Origin: a virus
IMG/VR virus record: IMGVR_UViG_3300035659_001673
Span: 1-21,741 of that record
Reading direction: 5' to 3' (one strand)
DNA: 21,741 nucleotides
Below are positions 5,840 through 14,121 of this stretch, piece by piece. Below the pieces are notes generated by a model that did not search any database, was not told the origin of the DNA, and saw only the letters and a list, made by a program, of their open reading frames with translations. Within the stretch, counting starts at the first letter, position 1, and each line of letters opens with the position of its first letter. Position numbers and translations under genes: made by a program.

Positions 5840-7338
5840 GTACGGGTGGAGCCGCAGGAACTTCTGCTGTAGTTCAAATCACGGGCAACAATGCCGGTCT
5901 CAAGCAGTCGCTCACGCAATCAGCGAGCATGCTCAAAGACTTTGCACAAGGTGTTGTTATCGGCGGTGCAGCTGCAGTTGGAACTGCGTTGCTCGAGCAC
6001 GTCGGTCAAGGTATTGCAGCACTGGGTGACTACATTGCATCGTCCGTAGACAAAGCTCAAGCACTCGAGCGCCAGATGATCCGGCTCAATTCAGTGCTCG
6101 AGAACAGTGGCAACAAAACTGGCTTCACGAAAAAGCAACTTGAAGCATTCAATGAAGAGATGGGCCGAACAACAATCTACAGTGAGAATGCTTCTCGCGC
6201 TGTAGAGTTGATGTTTCTCAAGGCAAAGAATATCTCTGGTGATGCATTCAAGGATGGTCTCAAAGCTGCTGCTGATCTTGCTGCACAGACGGGTGAGACT
6301 CTTGAGCAAGCAGGTGCGAAGGTTGCACACATGCTCAAGAACCCGATGGCAGGTGCAAGTGAGGCTGGTGCGAACCCTGAGCAAATTCGTCGCATCACTG
6401 AGACACAGAACTCAGGTGCACTCGGCAAAGCACAGCAGATGATTATCCAACTGCTGAACGCACAGAACCAAGGAACTGCTGCAAAGATTGCAGAGACAGG
6501 TCTTGGTGAAATGGAGATGCTGCAAAACCGAGTTGATAAGTCGTCTGAAGAGTTCGGCAAAAAGTTCCTGCCCATCTATGAGACGATTGTCAAAATACGA
6601 ATCGCACTTGTTGATGCCTTTGCTGAAATCTCTGCAGCACTTTCTGCTGATGTGTCCAGTGCCGGCACTTGGTTGCAAGCATACTTAGAAGCTGGAGGTG
6701 GTGCAAAAGGCTTCAAAGAAATTGTCGACGCGCTTGTAGCATCATTCAAGAGTTTGAATTCCATCTGGTCAGTGATGACGGGAACCTCAAACACTCTTGC
6801 AGGTTCGCTCGAAGGTCTCTTCACCTTGCTTCGCAAAGCGGCAGTTGCGCATCAGTGGGACACAGGTCAGATCACTCTTGCAGAGGCGCAAGATAAGTGG
6901 ATTGAAATCGATCGTGATGCAAAGATCGCGAAAGAAAAAGCAGTCCTTGCAGAAGTTGATAAGCGCCGAGCAGTAAAGCAAGCCGCGAAAAAAGCGCAAG
7001 ATGAAATGTTCGCAGAAGACGCAGGTGGAGTTGGCCCTGGAAAAAGTAAAGGCTCGGGCAAAGGTTACAATGCAACTGAGGTACCAAAGAGTGAAGGCAG
7101 TTTGGTCGGCACCTTTGAAGGGCTCGAAGCATTTTATACTCGCCTCTCGTCTGGTGCAGCAGGAAACCGGATGCTTGATGATGTTATAAAAGAGGCTGAA
7201 GAGAAGCGCAGCAATGATGCTGCAAAAGCTCAAGTCACATTCGAAGAAGTATTGGAAGTGCTTCGGAACATGGCGATGGGCACAGAGCAAGTTGCGAACA
7301 ACACTAAGAACCTGCCCCAGCCAGGAGCGCTTGCATAA
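5836..7338 (+). CDS. Tape measure protein (short)
   Basis: A 500-aa protein that probably sets tail length and occupies the tail lumen. It begins with a Gly/Ala/Ser-rich segment and a long hydrophobic Gly/Ala helix (about residues 37-64). Then comes the conserved-looking N-terminal domain of tape measure proteins, with ALERQMIRLNSVLENSG and a helical region of the type LMFLKAKNISGDAFKDGLKAAADLAAQTG. Residues about 345-395 form a charged, Lys/Glu/Ala-rich probable coiled coil. A Gly/Lys-rich linker (GPGKSKGSGKG) and a helical C-terminus follow. The start overlaps the stop of the frameshift product (ATGA). At about 1.5 Angstrom per residue, 500 residues would give a tail of about 75 nm, short for a siphovirus. 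The length estimate is inference. Confidence 0.8.
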   Translation: MSTGGAAGTSAVVQITGNNAGLKQSLTQSASMLKDFAQGVVIGGAAAVGTALLEHVGQGIAALGDYIASSVDKAQALERQMIRLNSVLENSGNKTGFTKKQLEAFNEEMGRTTIYSENASRAVELMFLKAKNISGDAFKDGLKAAADLAAQTGETLEQAGAKVAHMLKNPMAGASEAGANPEQIRRITETQNSGALGKAQQMIIQLLNAQNQGTAAKIAETGLGEMEMLQNRVDKSSEEFGKKFLPIYETIVKIRIALVDAFAEISAALSADVSSAGTWLQAYLEAGGGAKGFKEIVDALVASFKSLNSIWSVMTGTSNTLAGSLEGLFTLLRKAAVAHQWDTGQITLAEAQDKWIEIDRDAKIAKEKAVLAEVDKRRAVKQAAKKAQDEMFAEDAGGVGPGKSKGSGKGYNATEVPKSEGSLVGTFEGLEAFYTRLSSGAAGNRMLDDVIKEAEEKRSNDAAKAQVTFEEVLEVLRNMAMGTEQVANNTKNLPQPGALA

Positions 7339-8249
7339 TGGCAAAGAAGCCTAAGTACGTGCCTCGTGCAAAAGCAGTTAAGTCTGGCCCAGTTGAGTGG
7401 TCAGACACTGTATCTGCATGCGAAGAGCACGACACACGCTCTGAGGAGTGGGGTGATAAAAGCTTTGAAGCATCCGTCGTTGTGCGAGTTGCAACCGATG
7501 AGCGCTTCGCTTTAATTGAAAGCATTCGTAATGGTCAGCGTTCGTGGCCTTGGATGAGTGATGCCATGTTTGCAGGTGCAAGCATGAAACCATTTGCAGA
7601 GAAGGCCGAAGCACTCGAAGGTGATGAAGCACTTGATTATCCGACAACACTTGTCACACTCAAATACAGCACAACACAGTTTGAGCGCTTCGTGCTTGAA
7701 TCAATCGAGCCGACTGTTCAGTTCCAAGTGCTTGACTACCGCAAGTTTTGGTGGAAGAACGACGATGACACGTACACACAACTGATTGAAAAAGAATCGC
7801 CTGGCGAACAAATTCGCGGACTGTCTTATACAGTTCGATTCAATAACATCTTCGCTGAAAACTTTGATGTTGTTGAGTACCAAGACTTGATCGGCAAAGT
7901 CAATGCGGACGATCAAGCAATCAAGATGCTCAATCAGACTTTCACAAAAGGACAACTGCTTTTGCTGTCGTCTCCGCTCAACTACTTGGAAATGCCGCAG
8001 TCAGATGAAGACTATGCTGCAAATGATGCGAAGCACAAGTGGGAGTACGTTCTTAAGTATGGCATCAAGAACAACGTGGATGGTTGGAATGCCTACTTGC
8101 GTAAGTCAACACAAGAGTACGAAAAGATTTACACCACCGATGATACAACTGGCGCACCCTACGAATACAAGAACTTTGCTGAAGGTGACATCACGTCTCT
8201 TCTGCCCGCCTTCTTATTAGGTCTCGCACCTCCACCACCTGGTCCCTAA
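7338..8249 (+). CDS. Unrecognised tail protein downstream of tape measure
   Basis: A 303-aa protein I cannot assign to a family with certainty. The N-terminus is basic (MAKKPKYVPRAKAVK). The first half is strand-rich, with several aromatic positions (SWPWM, FWWKN) and TLVTLKYSTTQFERFVLES. The second half has the series LIGKVNADDQ, FTKGQLLLLSSPL, KWEYVLKYGIKNNVDGWNAYL and an end that is Pro-rich (LAPPPPGP). The order GKVN, then GxLLLL, then a WxxxxxY strand and GWN reminds me of unnamed virion proteins in other tail clusters. Start and previous stop overlap (TAATG), as do its stop and the next start. By position it may be a distal tail or tail-hub component. Confidence 0.5.
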   Translation: MAKKPKYVPRAKAVKSGPVEWSDTVSACEEHDTRSEEWGDKSFEASVVVRVATDERFALIESIRNGQRSWPWMSDAMFAGASMKPFAEKAEALEGDEALDYPTTLVTLKYSTTQFERFVLESIEPTVQFQVLDYRKFWWKNDDDTYTQLIEKESPGEQIRGLSYTVRFNNIFAENFDVVEYQDLIGKVNADDQAIKMLNQTFTKGQLLLLSSPLNYLEMPQSDEDYAANDAKHKWEYVLKYGIKNNVDGWNAYLRKSTQEYEKIYTTDDTTGAPYEYKNFAEGDITSLLPAFLLGLAPPPPGP

Positions 8250-9037
8250 TGCAACCAGATGAGCTACGCCCAAAGGCTCCAGGTGAACCGCAAACGCGCG
8301 AGAACTATAACGCGTTAGTGCAAGCGGTAAAGGTCGCTGCATACAATGTAGACGGTTATCACGACCCAGACACAATCGGCGTTTGGGATCGCTATGTCAA
8401 CGAACCTGCATGGTGGCCATGCGTGTGCGATACCGTTAACATTGAGCCCTTCTCAGTATTCACACTGAAGTCTTCTTTGCCCGGGCAGGATGAAGATCCG
8501 CAAACTCCACCTATTCATGGGATAGTTAGTCCAAAGAAAGACCAAACGGCGTTATTGTACTTGACGAATGGTGAAACTAAAATCTCTCAAGCGATGGGTG
8601 GTAAAGGTTACTGCCGAGCAATCGGAGATTATATTCCGACGCGTTTGAAGATCGAATCAAGTGGTCCTAACTCTGTGCCGATCCCTAGTCGAATGTGTGG
8701 ACCAATGCGAGACAGTCTTGGCATTAACCTTGGTGGAACAGGGCTAATTTGTCTCGCGCTTGAAAAGACTTTCGATGGTTCTGATCCAACGTTTGCATGG
8801 GTAGTTGCATCACGTGGTGCAGACGTTCGTCTTGGCAAGATCAAAACTGGTGGTCAACCTCTTGCGCCAGGACAATCTGCTGACTTTGAAATTTGGTCCG
8901 GCCTACCTGGTGCAGAGACCAATACTCAAATCGTTATCAAAGTCTGCAATCGCACTAGCATAACAATTCCAACAGCGAAGTTTTGCAAAATCACAGCCAT
9001 TGATGGCTATTGGTATGCAGAACCATGGGAGTGCTAG
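8249..9037 (+). CDS. Unrecognised tail-associated protein
   Basis: A 262-aa protein of unknown function. The N-terminus is a short hydrophilic helix (RENYNALVQAVKVAAYNV). The rest looks beta-rich: FSVFTLKSSLPG, a segment GETKISQAMGGKGYCRAIG, LGINLGGTGLICLALE, TFAWVVASRGADVRLGKI and TQIVIKVCNRTSITIP. Six Cys residues are spread along it, including CVC near residue 60 and the last residue. It is translationally coupled to both neighbours (TAATG at the start, TAGTATG at the end) in the tail tip region, so a virion role is likely. It could be a tail tip or fibre-base protein. No signal peptide or membrane segment is seen. Confidence 0.45.
   Translation: MQPDELRPKAPGEPQTRENYNALVQAVKVAAYNVDGYHDPDTIGVWDRYVNEPAWWPCVCDTVNIEPFSVFTLKSSLPGQDEDPQTPPIHGIVSPKKDQTALLYLTNGETKISQAMGGKGYCRAIGDYIPTRLKIESSGPNSVPIPSRMCGPMRDSLGINLGGTGLICLALEKTFDGSDPTFAWVVASRGADVRLGKIKTGGQPLAPGQSADFEIWSGLPGAETNTQIVIKVCNRTSITIPTAKFCKITAIDGYWYAEPWEC
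9026..9030 (+). promoter_or_regulatory. Ribosome binding site that selects ATG 9039
   Basis: GGGAG lies 8 nt before the ATG at 9039. Earlier in-frame candidates at 9000 (TTG), 9003 and 9015 would overlap the upstream gene and have no such site. Confidence 0.7.
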
Positions 9038-9038
9038 T

Positions 9039-11339
9039 ATGGTCGTCGTAGGTCTTGGGTGCGGCACACCCGTAGTTCCTCCACTCACAATAGAAGTGCA
9101 GTCTACTGCTAATGAAGGTGATACCTTCGCAGAAGACAACTTCTCTCCAGACACGTTCGGTGTCTCAGCATTTCCAGGTGGTGGTCCACCTGATGACGTT
9201 ATTCCGCCTGGTCCGAGCGATGCGGACTGCTTTAAGTGTGGTGGATGTTCACAATGCACTGACAACTTCAATCGACCTGACAATGACGACATCACTGAAG
9301 GCTCAACCTGCGGCTGGACAAAAGAGTCAGGTACGTCAGAGATAAAGGACAACTATCTCAACTTGCATAGCAATGCAATTGTGACGTGCGACACCGAAAC
9401 GCCTGGCCCAGGTGTATACACACTTGTTGCATTTCGCTTTCGAGCTGTAGGCGATGTGATTCGCGCGATCGTGAAATGGACCGATGAAAATGATTACTAC
9501 TACTCCGAGTTGACATGCGGAGCAGAAAGCAATCTTACACTTGGACACAGCAAAGACGGTGTTGACTCCGTGCTTGCTGGAGGTTCATCATCAATACTAA
9601 CCGAGGTTAACACGACATACGAACTGCGAACATGTTATGGCAATGGTGGTTTTGGTGTTGACTTGGTGTTTGTCGATACACTAGAGACAACATACAGTCT
9701 AATTGTCCCGCCTGCAGAGACACATCCAACTTTGCCGGATATTAAGACTGCTGGCATCGAGTGTGTAAGCGGTCCGGTTGATATTTCGCATTGGGACATT
9801 CAAGCAGGTGCTGATAAAGCAAACTGCAAGACTTGCTTTACATTTTGCCCGATATGTGAAGGTGTGCAATTACCTGGTGACCCTATACTTCCCGTTGGAT
9901 TTTGGATAAGCACGTGCGGAATGGAGTTGATTCAAGGTGAAATACTTCCAGCCGTGCACGCGTATCCAATCTTCACTAGTAACTATGAAGGTGATTTTGT
10001 AGGCTATCCAGCATTTCAAGCGGATACGATCGGCAAACTTATCAAAGGCTACGACATCACAACGCCGGGAATGGGCGCAACAATTCGAAATGTTAGTTGG
10101 AAGACAAGTGCGAGCACAAGCTATCAAAGTGCACCTGAAGTCGGCAACTATCCTGGCCCGATATATCAAATGATTCGCATTGCTTGTAACTTCTTAGACG
10201 CAGACAACTATGACTGCGGTGAATGGATCATCGATATTGGTCCAGCAGTTTTCGATGTTGATGATCCGACTATATACCTTGGCCAAGAGTGGGCCAGGAG
10301 TTCAGCAAAAGTAATCTCACGACGTGATGGCATCGACACTGTTCTCCGTGATGGTGGAACACTTTATGGTATGTACAAATGGTTGTTCTACGGTATTTGC
10401 AATGTGACGACAACTGGTGATGGTCACATCATGGTGACTACAGGCACAATTGTTGGTGGGTACGGTCGAACATTGGGTGTGCAGTACGCAGAGATTCCTG
10501 ATCCACCCGTTGGAGGTGATAAGTTCGCGCTCATAACAGGGACGAACAACACACACTTGGTTGGCTTTGACAATGTTGTGTACTCAGGCACGATTTTCTC
10601 AGATGCAGAAGTCGCAGTTTATCACGCGTACTCCTGCAACTTTGATTATCCTGCCGGGTATTGGATTGGCTGCAACGCTAAACCGAAAAAATATGCGCAT
10701 GTGAAAATCTCTGGTGCAGAGAGTTATCCGCCTGGGCGCGATGACATGTACACAGGAGTCAAGCCTTGCCAAAAGTGTGCTGAGTTCAATGGCGACTGGA
10801 CGTGTGAACTGCAAGGAGCGATTTTCACTGCGTATAATTACTACAGCAACGTCGCCGGTGTGTTATGGCGATATAAGTTCAGCATTGCTGGAACGTGCGC
10901 GATGAACTGCTTGGATGTTATCGTGATGGAAGATTACGATAATGTGCCACACCCAAATAATCCTGCAGGCCTGCGTAGTTATTACATTGTGCGACTCTAC
11001 AGCACTTCTGATTATGTCGACCCACAAGTTCCTGACGCAATGGGAAACATTGAGACTGGCCAAATCAACACGGTGATGCCAGACGCCGATAAGATTTACT
11101 GGGATGGTGTTCGTCGCTATCCCTTCGGTGGAAATGATGACACGCTTGGAAGTATCGCTACATCTTCTATGGTTGACTGTGGTTCAGGAACATTTAGACT
11201 AATTGATGATGGAAGCTATTCGTCCAATGGCCAAGCTGGTTGTCGCTTAACATATGACTGGTCCCAGCCAATAGGCCCTGGAAATGTGCCACCTGATGTT
11301 GGTGGTTATATAGAATTGACATTCTCAGATGACCCTTGA
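9039..11339 (+). CDS. Tail adhesin-like protein with two lectin-like domains and cysteine clusters
   Basis: A 766-aa protein, probably a tail tip or fibre protein that contacts the cell surface. Residues 64-73 are CFKCGGCSQC. A first laminin-G/concanavalin-like domain (about 74-255) opens with DNFNRPDND and ends with VDISHWDI. A second cluster, CKTCFTFCPIC, spans 263-273. A second domain (about 285-515) repeats elements of the first: DADNYDCGEW against DENDYYYSEL, SRRDGIDTVLRDGG against HSKDGVDSVLAGG, and HLVGFDNV against VDISHWDI. A third Cys group (CQKC at 577-580, C589) starts a C-terminal beta-rich region. The GGGAG site sets the start 1 bp past the previous stop. Ligand and metal binding are inferred; the domain duplication is visible. 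Confidence 0.6.
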   Translation: MVVVGLGCGTPVVPPLTIEVQSTANEGDTFAEDNFSPDTFGVSAFPGGGPPDDVIPPGPSDADCFKCGGCSQCTDNFNRPDNDDITEGSTCGWTKESGTSEIKDNYLNLHSNAIVTCDTETPGPGVYTLVAFRFRAVGDVIRAIVKWTDENDYYYSELTCGAESNLTLGHSKDGVDSVLAGGSSSILTEVNTTYELRTCYGNGGFGVDLVFVDTLETTYSLIVPPAETHPTLPDIKTAGIECVSGPVDISHWDIQAGADKANCKTCFTFCPICEGVQLPGDPILPVGFWISTCGMELIQGEILPAVHAYPIFTSNYEGDFVGYPAFQADTIGKLIKGYDITTPGMGATIRNVSWKTSASTSYQSAPEVGNYPGPIYQMIRIACNFLDADNYDCGEWIIDIGPAVFDVDDPTIYLGQEWARSSAKVISRRDGIDTVLRDGGTLYGMYKWLFYGICNVTTTGDGHIMVTTGTIVGGYGRTLGVQYAEIPDPPVGGDKFALITGTNNTHLVGFDNVVYSGTIFSDAEVAVYHAYSCNFDYPAGYWIGCNAKPKKYAHVKISGAESYPPGRDDMYTGVKPCQKCAEFNGDWTCELQGAIFTAYNYYSNVAGVLWRYKFSIAGTCAMNCLDVIVMEDYDNVPHPNNPAGLRSYYIVRLYSTSDYVDPQVPDAMGNIETGQINTVMPDADKIYWDGVRRYPFGGNDDTLGSIATSSMVDCGSGTFRLIDDGSYSSNGQAGCRLTYDWSQPIGPGNVPPDVGGYIELTFSDDP

Positions 11340-11733
11340 TTTTTCAAATGACTGCGTGTTGCTTCCGCCGGATTTTGTTTGCCCGCACTGCACTCGGCCA
11401 GGTCGAGAGGGTCAGCACAGAAACTGTCCGAAGCGTCCGGTCGCACCACCACTTCCGCCACTGCACAAGCGTCTTGCAAATTTCGCAGTCGCCGCGATCG
11501 GTCACGCGCTTGCAGGATTGCCTACGTGCACGCAAGAAGAAATCGACGAGCGTCTTGCGATTTGTCATCAGTGCGAATTGTATTTGCCTGATCGGGATAA
11601 TCCAACAATCGGACACTGCACACATCCCGACTGCGGGTGCTCAATCACAAATCTTCAGGGGTTCGTCAAAAAGCTCGCGTGGGCGGATCAAAGTTGCCCT
11701 CTGGGGAAGTGGCTAAAAATTTCTTCAAAATAG
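11329..11733 (+). CDS. Small cysteine-rich, probably zinc-binding protein
   Basis: A 134-aa protein of unknown function. Three metal-ligand-like groups are visible: C18-x2-C21 with H30 and C33; C79-x2-C82 with C97; and C102-x-C104 with C123. A Pro-rich linker (about residues 37-47) and a hydrophobic helix (about 50-64) separate the first group from the others. The pattern C-x2-C...C-x4-CGC...CPLGKW looks like that of a small protein often found near tail genes, but I know no function for it. It overlaps the adhesin gene by 11 bp and ends at the edge of the promoter region, so it closes the structural operon. Options are a virion assembly factor or a transcription factor for the late genes. 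Confidence 0.5.
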   Translation: MTLDFSNDCVLLPPDFVCPHCTRPGREGQHRNCPKRPVAPPLPPLHKRLANFAVAAIGHALAGLPTCTQEEIDERLAICHQCELYLPDRDNPTIGHCTHPDCGCSITNLQGFVKKLAWADQSCPLGKWLKISSK

Positions 11734-11756
11734 TTGACAAAGGCTATTTACTTTGA
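11725..11756 (+). other. Interrupted inverted repeat overlapping the -35 region
   Basis: AAATAG (11728-11733) pairs with CTATTT (11744-11749) around TTGACAAAGG. The outer TCAA and TTGA extend it with a 4-nt bulge. It covers the stop of the cysteine-rich gene and the -35 box of the following promoter, so it could be an operator. The stem is too AT-rich to be a convincing terminator. Confidence 0.35.
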
Positions 11757-11775
11757 GGGCGATTCATGGTATAAT
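11747..11775 (+). promoter_or_regulatory. Extended -10 sigma70-type promoter of the replication block
   Basis: TATAAT (11770-11775) matches the -10 consensus exactly and is preceded by TG one base upstream (TGGTATAAT), an extended -10 element. A -35-like TTTACT (4 of 6 matches) lies exactly 17 bp upstream (11747-11752). It is the only strong promoter I can see and lies 53 bp before the helicase start. Transcription would begin near 11782. Confidence 0.75.
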
Positions 11776-11783
11776 GACCTCTG

Positions 11784-11799
11784 CGGAAAGAAGCTTCCG
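11784..11799 (+). other. Hairpin near the 5' end of the predicted transcript
   Basis: CGGAA (11784-11788) pairs with TTCCG (11795-11799) around a 6-nt loop, almost at the predicted transcription start. Such 5' hairpins can stabilise mRNA. With only 5 bp it may be chance. Confidence 0.3.
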
Positions 11800-11828
11800 A
11801 GTCACCATCACAATCAGGTCACATCACA

Positions 11829-13784
11829 ATGAAACCGCTCACGTCAGCAACTGCTGCTCTTCTGAAGCCAATCGCGCTTCACGAGACCGATCGAATGACC
11901 ATCCGCTTGGATGGGAATTACTTCATCTGCGAAATTCACGCAGTGACTGCACATGATCCAACGAAATGGACATGGGCAAGTTATCCCGCACGTTCTCATT
12001 TTCCCGTGCGTGTACCCGAGCGCAAAGTTCTCACTGGTGGAAAGTCAGACACTTGGCAATTCGGTGCTACTGACATCACTGTGACGGTCATCAATGCACT
12101 TTGGAAACCCGAACAACTTGAGTTCATTGGCGAAGATGCTCAGCTGCAATACGACTATCTGATCGCGTCGTCAATCGCGTATGCTCGCATCAGTGAAATG
12201 TCGGCAACATACCACGCAGACAAGTCTGTTCCTGCGCATCAAATGTCGAGCCATGCAGACTTTCCGCTTACACCTTATCAGCGTGTGGCAACTGCCGCTT
12301 CACTGCTCACTCCGGGATATGCGCTCTTCATGGAGCAAGGCACGGGCAAAACTCCGTGCGTGATTAGTCACATCAACACGGAAGCGTCGAAGTGCAATGG
12401 ACGCATGCATAGATCATTGATCGTATGCCCAAAGCAGGTTCGAACCAATTGGGTTGAAGAGTTGGAAAAGTTCTCGACCGTGCATGGTCGCGCGACAATC
12501 TTGCGTGGTGACAACGTTGACCGCATCAAGTTGCTGATTGACGCACTCACTCCGATGAATGGCGACAAATACACTGCAGTGATTTGCAGTTACGAAGTCA
12601 TGACGCGCATGCAAGAAGCATTGATGACCCTCGAGTGGGATTTGATTACCCTCGATGAAGGTCACAGCATCAAAGCACCAAATTCAAAACGCACGCGTGC
12701 GAGTCACGTGTTGCGCGAGCACTCAACCAAAAAGCTTTTGCTGACAGGTTCTCCGATTGGCAACACGATGCTTGACCTTTACAGTCAGCTCGAGTTTCTC
12801 GGCAAAGGTGCAAGTGGGTTCACAACGTGGAAGGCATTCAAGAATTTCTACGGTGTCTACATCAAGGACGAAAGCACGGGTGGATACGAAAAGCTGATTG
12901 GCATTCAGAATTTGCCGTTCATGAAAGAACGTCTTGCTCGTTATAGCTTCATCATCAAGAAGAAAGATGCACTCCCTGACTTGCCTGATAAGCTCTACAG
13001 AGTGCTCGAGTGTTCGATGGGTGCAAAGCAGACTGATGCATATAACAGTCTCAGCACTTCACTCATGGCTGAAATCGATCAAGACCTCTTGCGTGATGAT
13101 GCGCCTCCGTCAGTTGTCATCAACAACGTGTTGACGAAGTTGCTGCGGCTTGCACAAGTCACATCAGGATTTATTCCGCTTGATCCATATTATGGTGACA
13201 ACGGAGAGGTGATTCAAAAACGGCGCATCAAGCACTTCACTCCGAACCCAAAGCTCGACACACTCGTTGAAGCGTTGAAGGAGAAGGATCCAAATAGCAA
13301 GAGTGTGATTTGGTGCCATTGGATACCGGACATCTTGACCATCCGTGAGCGCCTTGAAGCTGAAGGCAGAAACGTAGTATCCTTCTATGGTGGCACAAGT
13401 GAAGCTGATCGTGCGGAGGCAATACGAAGATTCAATTGCGATCCAAATTGCAAAGTGTTCATCAGCAATCCTGCAGCGGGTGGGTCTGGTCTCAACTTGC
13501 TTGGTTATCCGCCAGGAAAACCTGAAGGGTATGATACGAACTGCGATGAGCACTTTGTGTACTCGCAATCATGGAGCTACTTGACTCGCAGCCAAGCTGA
13601 AGACCGCAGTCATCGCAAAGGTACTCGAGTGCCCGTGCAAATCACGGACCTCTGCGTGCCAAAGACAATCGACGAAGAAATTCGTGTGCGTGTGTTGAAG
13701 AAGAAGAAAGACGCGTTGGAAATTTCGGACATCAGAGACATCCTCAAAGCAGTATTGCACGGAGTAGCCAGAGATGACGAGTAA
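11829..13784 (+). CDS. SNF2-type superfamily 2 DNA helicase/translocase
   Basis: A 651-aa ATP-dependent DNA translocase. After an N-terminal domain of about 145 residues, the helicase core starts at LTPYQR (148-152). Walker A is EQGTGKT (169-175), motif Ia is SLIVCPKQVRTNW (196-208), and motif II is DEGH (276-279). Motif III is TGSP (307-309 region). The second RecA-like lobe includes KSVIWCHW (491-498), motif V as AAGGSGLNL (549-557) and motif VI as QAEDRSHRKGT (589-599). The Q-x-x-D-R-x-H-R form of motif VI is typical of SNF2 proteins in phages. DEGH replaces the more common DEAH/DEGH-type boxes of relatives without loss of the acidic pair. It is the first gene after the promoter, with a weak ribosome site (AGGTC). 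Probable roles are replication fork remodelling or recombination. Confidence 0.88.
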   Translation: MKPLTSATAALLKPIALHETDRMTIRLDGNYFICEIHAVTAHDPTKWTWASYPARSHFPVRVPERKVLTGGKSDTWQFGATDITVTVINALWKPEQLEFIGEDAQLQYDYLIASSIAYARISEMSATYHADKSVPAHQMSSHADFPLTPYQRVATAASLLTPGYALFMEQGTGKTPCVISHINTEASKCNGRMHRSLIVCPKQVRTNWVEELEKFSTVHGRATILRGDNVDRIKLLIDALTPMNGDKYTAVICSYEVMTRMQEALMTLEWDLITLDEGHSIKAPNSKRTRASHVLREHSTKKLLLTGSPIGNTMLDLYSQLEFLGKGASGFTTWKAFKNFYGVYIKDESTGGYEKLIGIQNLPFMKERLARYSFIIKKKDALPDLPDKLYRVLECSMGAKQTDAYNSLSTSLMAEIDQDLLRDDAPPSVVINNVLTKLLRLAQVTSGFIPLDPYYGDNGEVIQKRRIKHFTPNPKLDTLVEALKEKDPNSKSVIWCHWIPDILTIRERLEAEGRNVVSFYGGTSEADRAEAIRRFNCDPNCKVFISNPAAGGSGLNLLGYPPGKPEGYDTNCDEHFVYSQSWSYLTRSQAEDRSHRKGTRVPVQITDLCVPKTIDEEIRVRVLKKKKDALEISDIRDILKAVLHGVARDDE

Positions 13785-14121
13785 AGTGTTCTGCGTTGAG
13801 GAAGTCAAACATGACATCCGAGGCGCACAGGAATTTGGTGACATTATCTACTTGTTTGACGCCGCGGAACGTCGACCAAGTATCTTCACACCCGAATATG
13901 GTGAAGAGGTTCTCCGCAGATTAGTCGAGAATGGATTCGACAAGCATCAAGACCTTATCCTCTTGGCAGGGAATGTAATCGTGCTTGTCACGACAGTTGC
14001 AAAGCTTGCAGGGCAGTTCGGATACTGCAATGTGCTTGCGTTCGATAGTCAGATCAGGTCATATGTCAAACTTCACACAGGAAGGATTTTCGAGTATGGG
14101 AATGCCAAAACAGGCAGTTGA
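13774..14121 (+). CDS. Small unknown protein of the replication block
   Basis: A 115-aa protein I do not recognise. It starts inside the helicase stop region (ATG overlaps by 11 bp) with GGAG about 10 nt upstream, so it is translationally coupled. Visible parts are an N-terminal strand region, a helix EYGEEVLRRLVENGF, then a conserved-looking segment DLILLAGNVIVLVTTVAKLAG (about residues 59-79) and CNVLAFDSQIRSYVKLHTG. The hydrophobic segment probably packs in an alpha/beta fold and is not a clear membrane helix. Its place suggests an accessory role for the helicase or for the proteins that follow. Confidence 0.55.
   Translation: MTSKVFCVEEVKHDIRGAQEFGDIIYLFDAAERRPSIFTPEYGEEVLRRLVENGFDKHQDLILLAGNVIVLVTTVAKLAGQFGYCNVLAFDSQIRSYVKLHTGRIFEYGNAKTGS
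14082..14086 (+). promoter_or_regulatory. Ribosome binding site that selects ATG 14096
   Basis: AAGGA, within AGGAAGGA, lies 9 nt before ATG 14096. This favours the internal start over the long upstream extension of the same frame (open from 13985), which lies wholly within the previous gene. Confidence 0.65.

Noticed and set aside
11734-11775. TTGACA (11734-11739) as the -35 of the TATAAT at 11770
   Set aside because: The spacing is 30 bp, too long for a sigma70 promoter. TTTACT at 17 bp plus the extended -10 is a better reading.
13985-14095. Upstream extension of the coiled-coil protein
   Set aside because: It lies wholly within the previous gene and has no good ribosome site, while AAGGA before 14096 fits an internal start.
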